Assembly: GCF_017743865.1 (NCBI RefSeq)
Contig: NZ_JAGHRJ010000002.1
Span: 930,001 to 994,000 of the forward strand
From: Labrenzia sp. R4_2
GTDB lineage: Bacteria; Pseudomonadota; Alphaproteobacteria; Rhizobiales; Stappiaceae
Direction of reading: 5' to 3'
Length of the DNA stretch: 64,000 bases
Shown here: in pieces, positions 60,261 through 64,000 of the stretch
Numbering within the stretch: position 1 is the first letter of the stretch
Layout: each line of letters starts with the position of its first letter
Made by a program: the position numbers and the translations under genes
Notes under the pieces: model-generated
The model's input: only the letters and a program-made list of their open reading frames with translations
What the model was told of the DNA's origin: nothing
Database searches by the model: none

Positions 60261-61592
60261 TTATGCGGCTTTGATCTTATCAAAGAACTGGTTCGCTTCT
60301 TCGTTCAAACGCGCAGCCCTGTTCTTCAAGGTCAATGACGTTTCATGGATCGTCTCAACCGTGCCATCGACTGAATCGATCGACCCGCGCACAGCGGCAA
60401 TCTCATCTGTGAAGCTCTGTGTGCCGACCGCCGCGATCTGAACCGCAGACGAAATCTCCGCCGTTGCAGACGACTGCTGCTCCACGGCCGCTGCAATGCT
60501 GTTGGCGATCTCCGACAATTCGCTGATGATCGTGGTGATTCCATCAATATCCTGGACAGACTGCCGGGTTGCCTGCTGGATCGCCGCAATCTGTTCGGTG
60601 ATTTCTTCAGTCGCCTTCGTGGTCTGACTTGCAAGTTCCTTGACCTCGGCCGCGACGACGGCAAAGCCCTTGCCCATTTCGCCGGCACGGGCCGCTTCAA
60701 TGGTGGCGTTCAGCGCAAGGAGGTTAGTCTGTTCAGCAATATCTGAAATCAAGCCGATGACAGACCCCACCTGATCTGCAAAACCGGCCAGCTTGGTGAC
60801 CGATTCATTGGTGTTCTGGGCGCCTTGCACAGCTTGCTGAGCCTTTTCACGCGAGTGCCCGGCCTGACGCCCGATTTCAACAATCGAAGCGCTCATTTCT
60901 TCCGTTGCCGTCGCGCTGGACTGCACACCGCTCGCGGTCTCCGCCGAGGAAGTGTCCATGGTCTGCATGCGGGTTGCGATCGATCCGGTCTCCCGGCTGA
61001 GATCGCGGGAGGAGTTCTCCAACTCGTCAGACGTAGAGCTCAACTCGCCGACCACACCGCTGAGTGAAGTCTCGAACGTGGCAATCGCGGACTTCAGCCC
61101 GTCTTCCCGGGCAACAGCGTCCGCCACCATTTTTTCGTGGTAGGTCGAAATGGCGATGTCCATGTCCAGCATCACCAGTTTGGTGATCACAGCCATGACC
61201 TTAGAGCGCTTGGCAGCGGTCATCATCCGCTTGGTCAGCAGCACTTCGGAGATCTGGGTTAAGGCAAAGGAATACCCGCCGATGTACCAGCTCGGATCAA
61301 GACCGATGCGCACATGTGCCAATCCGATCCGGATGGAGCGCTCAAGGTACGCCTCGGTCGGTCCTTCGTTGAACATGCGCTCCCAATGAGAGAGCTGCGC
61401 CGAGATCAGGCGGGCTTCCTGGTCTCCGATCATTGTCGACAGATGCGGGACTGTTTTTACATGGTCGTAAAATCCGTCCATGATCCTTGGCAAATGAGAG
61501 GAAAGTGTCGGCCAGATCGATCGCGCCAGTGTGCGGTCTTCTTCGGTGAAACGGAAAAACGCCAGCCTGCCCTTTAGCGTTTGGTTCTGCAT
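60261..61592 (-). CDS. globin-coupled chemoreceptor (HemAT-like)
   Basis: 443 residues without membrane helices, so cytoplasmic. The N-terminal protoglobin-like domain (about 5-160) has [20 protein letters not shown] and the proximal His93 region [20 protein letters not shown]. The C-terminal methyl-accepting domain has the tip [20 protein letters not shown] and [20 protein letters not shown]. It probably senses oxygen through heme and signals to CheA. GGAG precedes the ATG. It converges on cheZ. Confidence 0.93.
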   Translation of the reverse strand: MQNQTLKGRLAFFRFTEEDRTLARSIWPTLSSHLPRIMDGFYDHVKTVPHLSTMIGDQEARLISAQLSHWERMFNEGPTEAYLERSIRIGLAHVRIGLDPSWYIGGYSFALTQISEVLLTKRMMTAAKRSKVMAVITKLVMLDMDIAISTYHEKMVADAVAREDGLKSAIATFETSLSGVVGELSSTSDELENSSRDLSRETGSIATRMQTMDTSSAETASGVQSSATATEEMSASIVEIGRQAGHSREKAQQAVQGAQNTNESVTKLAGFADQVGSVIGLISDIAEQTNLLALNATIEAARAGEMGKGFAVVAAEVKELASQTTKATEEITEQIAAIQQATRQSVQDIDGITTIISELSEIANSIAAAVEQQSSATAEISSAVQIAAVGTQSFTDEIAAVRGSIDSVDGTVETIHETSLTLKNRAARLNEEANQFFDKIKAA

Positions 61593-61893
61593 ATTGGCTC
61601 CATAAACCCTGCAAGCCAGTGCTGGTCCCCCTCAGGCCAACGCTGTCCCGCCAATCAACGTAACGCGCCCCTTCGTGAGGCGGGTTTTGACGGAACACCA
61701 GGTATTCAATGCCAAGGAAGACAGGACGGCAGCATCAGCAGAGAGCACACCCCTACGTAACGTAACCTCCTGGTTTTGCTTCGGAATTCAGCAGACACCA
61801 CGGTTATTTCCGCACCATCCTTTCTTTCGCGAATCCTTCGAGAAAGAACAGGACAGATATTATCCGCCTAATGGGTCAGCCACTAACAGCGCG
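61593..61893. other. 301-bp spacer upstream of the chemoreceptor gene
   Basis: No supported gene. It holds the end region of the threonine dehydratase-like gene and the unmarked promoter of the chemoreceptor gene, both on the minus strand. TACGTAACGTAAC near 61754 is a short direct repeat of no known meaning. Confidence 0.5.
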
Positions 61894-62904
61894 TTAACGC
61901 GAAACAGCCTTAAACAACATCTTAGGGTCGATATTACCGCCCGTTAGTACGACACCGACGGTCCGCTCCCTTAGGTCAAGTTTCCCGGATAGCAGAGCGG
62001 CCAATGCAGCGGCGCCACCGGGTTCGACAACCAGCTTGAGCTCGGAAAACGCAAACGCCACAGCGTCCAGAACTTGCTCGTCAGTGACCGTAAATCCTTC
62101 CCCAGCAAATTGACGCAGGATCGAAAATCCGATCTCTCCGGGACTTTCAGAAAGAAGCGCATCACAGATCGAACCGGATTTGGCGGGATTGGACAGCAAT
62201 GCCCCTGCCTCCAAAGACCGTTTGTAGTCATCGAAGAATTGCGGTTCGACGGTATGGAAGACCGTTTCCGGGGAAGTGTTTGCAAGCGCAAGCGCAATCC
62301 CACTGGAAAGGCCTCCACCACCTGTGCAAGCCAGGACATCATCCAACCGCACACCAAGGTCTTTTGCTTGGACTGCGATCTCCAGGCCAACCGTCCCCTG
62401 CCCGGCAATGACGGCAGGATCGTTGTAAGGGTGCACGAACGTCGCACCGGTGTCTGCGCAGATCTCGGCAGCGATCTTGTCGCGGTCTTGCGTGGCCCGG
62501 TCATAAGTAATAACCGTCGCACCGTAGCCGCGCGTGCGTTCCAGCTTCACCTGAGGGGCATCGGCAGGCATGACGATCGTCGCCGGCATGCCAAAGATCT
62601 TGGCACTGGACGCGATGCCTTGCGCGTGATTACCCGACGAGCAAGCGACGACACCCTTAGCCCGGACGTCCGGGTCCAATTGCCGCAAGCAATTGTAAGC
62701 GCCACGAAACTTGAAAGAGCCGCTGCGTTGCAGGCATTCCGGCTTGATCAACACACGCCCGCCAACACGCTCATCCAGAGCGAGATTGGTCAAGAGTGGG
62801 GTTTTGACCGCAACGCTTTCCAGGGCATCAGCTGCCCCCACTATATCGTCGAAAGTGACGGCTACGCTGCTGGAGGAAGGTCGTTCTGCTGTCGCGCCGG
62901 TCAT
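61894..62904 (-). CDS. threonine dehydratase-like PLP enzyme
   Basis: 336 residues from ATG 62904, which has GAGGTGG six bases upstream; a GTG at 62913 has none. PLP motifs are complete: LQRSGSFKFRGAYNCLRQL (the Schiff-base lysine), CSSGNHAQGIASSAKIFGM and TGGGGLSSGIALAL. It lacks the C-terminal ACT regulatory domain of biosynthetic IlvA, so it is a catabolic threonine/serine dehydratase, serine racemase or hydroxyaspartate ammonia-lyase. The window does not decide between them. Confidence 0.9.
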   Translation of the reverse strand: MTGATAERPSSSSVAVTFDDIVGAADALESVAVKTPLLTNLALDERVGGRVLIKPECLQRSGSFKFRGAYNCLRQLDPDVRAKGVVACSSGNHAQGIASSAKIFGMPATIVMPADAPQVKLERTRGYGATVITYDRATQDRDKIAAEICADTGATFVHPYNDPAVIAGQGTVGLEIAVQAKDLGVRLDDVLACTGGGGLSSGIALALANTSPETVFHTVEPQFFDDYKRSLEAGALLSNPAKSGSICDALLSESPGEIGFSILRQFAGEGFTVTDEQVLDAVAFAFSELKLVVEPGGAAALAALLSGKLDLRERTVGVVLTGGNIDPKMLFKAVSR

Positions 62905-63032
62905 GGTGGCCACCTCATTCAGGATCTGAGGTGGACAGGAGTACCGGCTACCCCATGGCCTGACAACTGCAACATTGTGAGGGTTACAAAATCCCGCAGC
63001 GCCAATATCTTAAAGCATCAGAGGCTATAAGA

Positions 63033-64000
63033 TCACTCTGCCGCGTTGGCCTGTGCCACGCCGCCAACGGCGGCGATACAATTGTCCAGGAACTGCCGGC
63101 TGCTGGCTGCCCAAGTGTAATTGAGTGCAATGTTCCGGCAGTGATCACGCGGAATATCGAGAGCGGCTTCACATGCCTCCGCAAGGTTTTCGGACAAAAC
63201 ACCGGCGCCGGTATCGCCGATCACATCCAGCGGCCCCATGACCGGGTAGGCAGCAACCGGCACCCCGCACGCCAGCGCTTCCAGCATGACATTGCCAAAC
63301 GTGTCGGTGAGCGACGGGAAGACGAAAACATCAGCGCTGGCGTAATGACGCGCCAGGTCTTCACCGGTTTTCGCTCCCGTGAAGAGCGTGTCGGTGTATT
63401 CCTTCTGCAGCGTATCCAGCTGCGGCCCATCGCCAACAACGACCTTTGAACCGGACAGTTTCAGGTCCAAAAATGCCTTGATGTTCTTCTCAATCGCAAC
63501 GCGGCCTACATACATGAAGACCGGCCCAGGCAAATCCTGCGGCAGGACAGAACCCTCGTAGGGTTTGAAGAGATTTTCGTCGACCCCGCGCGACCAGCGC
63601 ATCAAGTTCCGGAAGCCGCGGTCTCTCAGGTCGTTCTCCAGCGAAGTCGTTGCCACCATGCAGCCGTTGCCGGCGTTGTGGAAGCGGCGCATCCAGGCAT
63701 AAGACCAGGACAACGGCACCGGCATCCGGGCAGAAACATACTCTGGAAACCGTGTGTGATAACTGGTGGTGAACGGCTGTCCGCGCTTTTTGGCGATCCC
63801 GGCCGCAAGCAGGCCAAGCGGCCCTTCGGTCGCAATATGCAGGTGTTCGCAGTCGAACTCATCCATCATCCGCCGCACAGTGCCCTTGTGCGTCAAAGAC
63901 AAACGGATTTCTGGATATGTCGGGCAAGGAAGTGTCTTGAAAGCCTGCGGGGTCAAAAACTCCATACGAACGCCCATGGCGCGGAGTTCGTCAGCTGTGC
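63033..64000 (-). CDS. GT4-type glycosyltransferase, 5' end outside the window
   Basis: The frame is open to the window edge (TADELRAMGVRMEFLTP precedes the first internal ATG), so the start lies beyond 64000. The visible residues have TEGPLGLLAAGIAKKRGQPF, TSYHTRFPEYVSARMPVPL, VFMYVGRVAIEKNIKAFLDL and SLTDTFGNVMLEALACGVPV, the nucleotide-sugar site of family GT4. It resembles enzymes acting on diacylglycerol or lipid glycosylation in Alphaproteobacteria, but donor and acceptor cannot be read from this part. Confidence 0.9.
   Translation of the reverse strand, partial: TADELRAMGVRMEFLTPQAFKTLPCPTYPEIRLSLTHKGTVRRMMDEFDCEHLHIATEGPLGLLAAGIAKKRGQPFTTSYHTRFPEYVSARMPVPLSWSYAWMRRFHNAGNGCMVATTSLENDLRDRGFRNLMRWSRGVDENLFKPYEGSVLPQDLPGPVFMYVGRVAIEKNIKAFLDLKLSGSKVVVGDGPQLDTLQKEYTDTLFTGAKTGEDLARHYASADVFVFPSLTDTFGNVMLEALACGVPVAAYPVMGPLDVIGDTGAGVLSENLAEACEAALDIPRDHCRNIALNYTWAASSRQFLDNCIAAVGGVAQANAAE

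Overview
The window is one contiguous stretch of an alphaproteobacterial chromosome, most likely of the Hyphomicrobiales (Rhizobiales), and plausibly a marine Roseibium/Labrenzia-type member of the Stappiaceae. The reasons are the alphaproteobacterial flagellar accessory set (FlbT, FlaF, FliX, MotE), a giant coiled-coil protein that looks like the Growth Pole Ring protein of polar-growing Rhizobiales, a DksA with a degenerate zinc site, and small proteins typical of that order. The genus is inference. No rRNA, tRNA, insertion sequence, phage or CRISPR array was seen.

Layout. 1-1600: the tail of an unidentified gene, then an AT-richer patch of three small genes resembling immunity proteins (a small acidic protein, a DUF2750 protein and an Imm26-like gene broken by an in-frame TAG). 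1616-9068 (minus): fliL, fliM, a DUF6468 gene, motE and a giant AMIN-like/TPR secreted protein. 9351-12643 (plus): flgF-flgG-flgA-flgH. Then dksA and fliX (minus), flgI-rod-binding protein-flgN (plus), flaG, three flagellin genes, flbT and flaF (plus), meeting flgE-flgK-flgL (minus) at a bidirectional terminator. Sigma-54-type -24/-12 elements stand before flgF, flgI and flgE, and CtrA-like TTAA pairs lie before several flagellar genes.

28655-41304 is housekeeping and accessory: a MoxR ATPase, a secreted unknown, a SixA-type phosphatase, the YcjX/YcjF-like pair, PPK2, a CoxE-like VWA protein, a SABATH-type carboxyl methyltransferase, a universal stress protein, an AraC regulator divergent from an MFS transporter, a 2Fe-2S ferredoxin, an Hpt protein and a small unknown. 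41580-47279 encodes the 1899-residue membrane-anchored coiled-coil protein. By direct reading, its residues 305-1404 divide into 100 consecutive 11-residue units without a register break.

47371-64000: a MarR regulator with a palindromic operator over the promoter of a three-gene TRAP transporter; a four-gene MCE lipid-transport operon (permease with STAS domain, ATPase, long-tailed MlaD-like protein, Tat-type lipoprotein); a dgcN-dgcA pair for N-acyl-D-glutamate metabolism with a convergent MFS gene; a CheZ-like phosphatase with an acidic tail carrying repeated short helical motifs; a soluble globin-coupled chemoreceptor; a threonine dehydratase-like enzyme; and the 3' part of a glycosyltransferase that runs off the window.

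The flagellar block supplies motor, rod/ring, hook and filament parts with their regulators. CheZ, the globin chemoreceptor and Hpt add signalling that would act on the same motor. All family assignments come from reading motifs; no database search was run.
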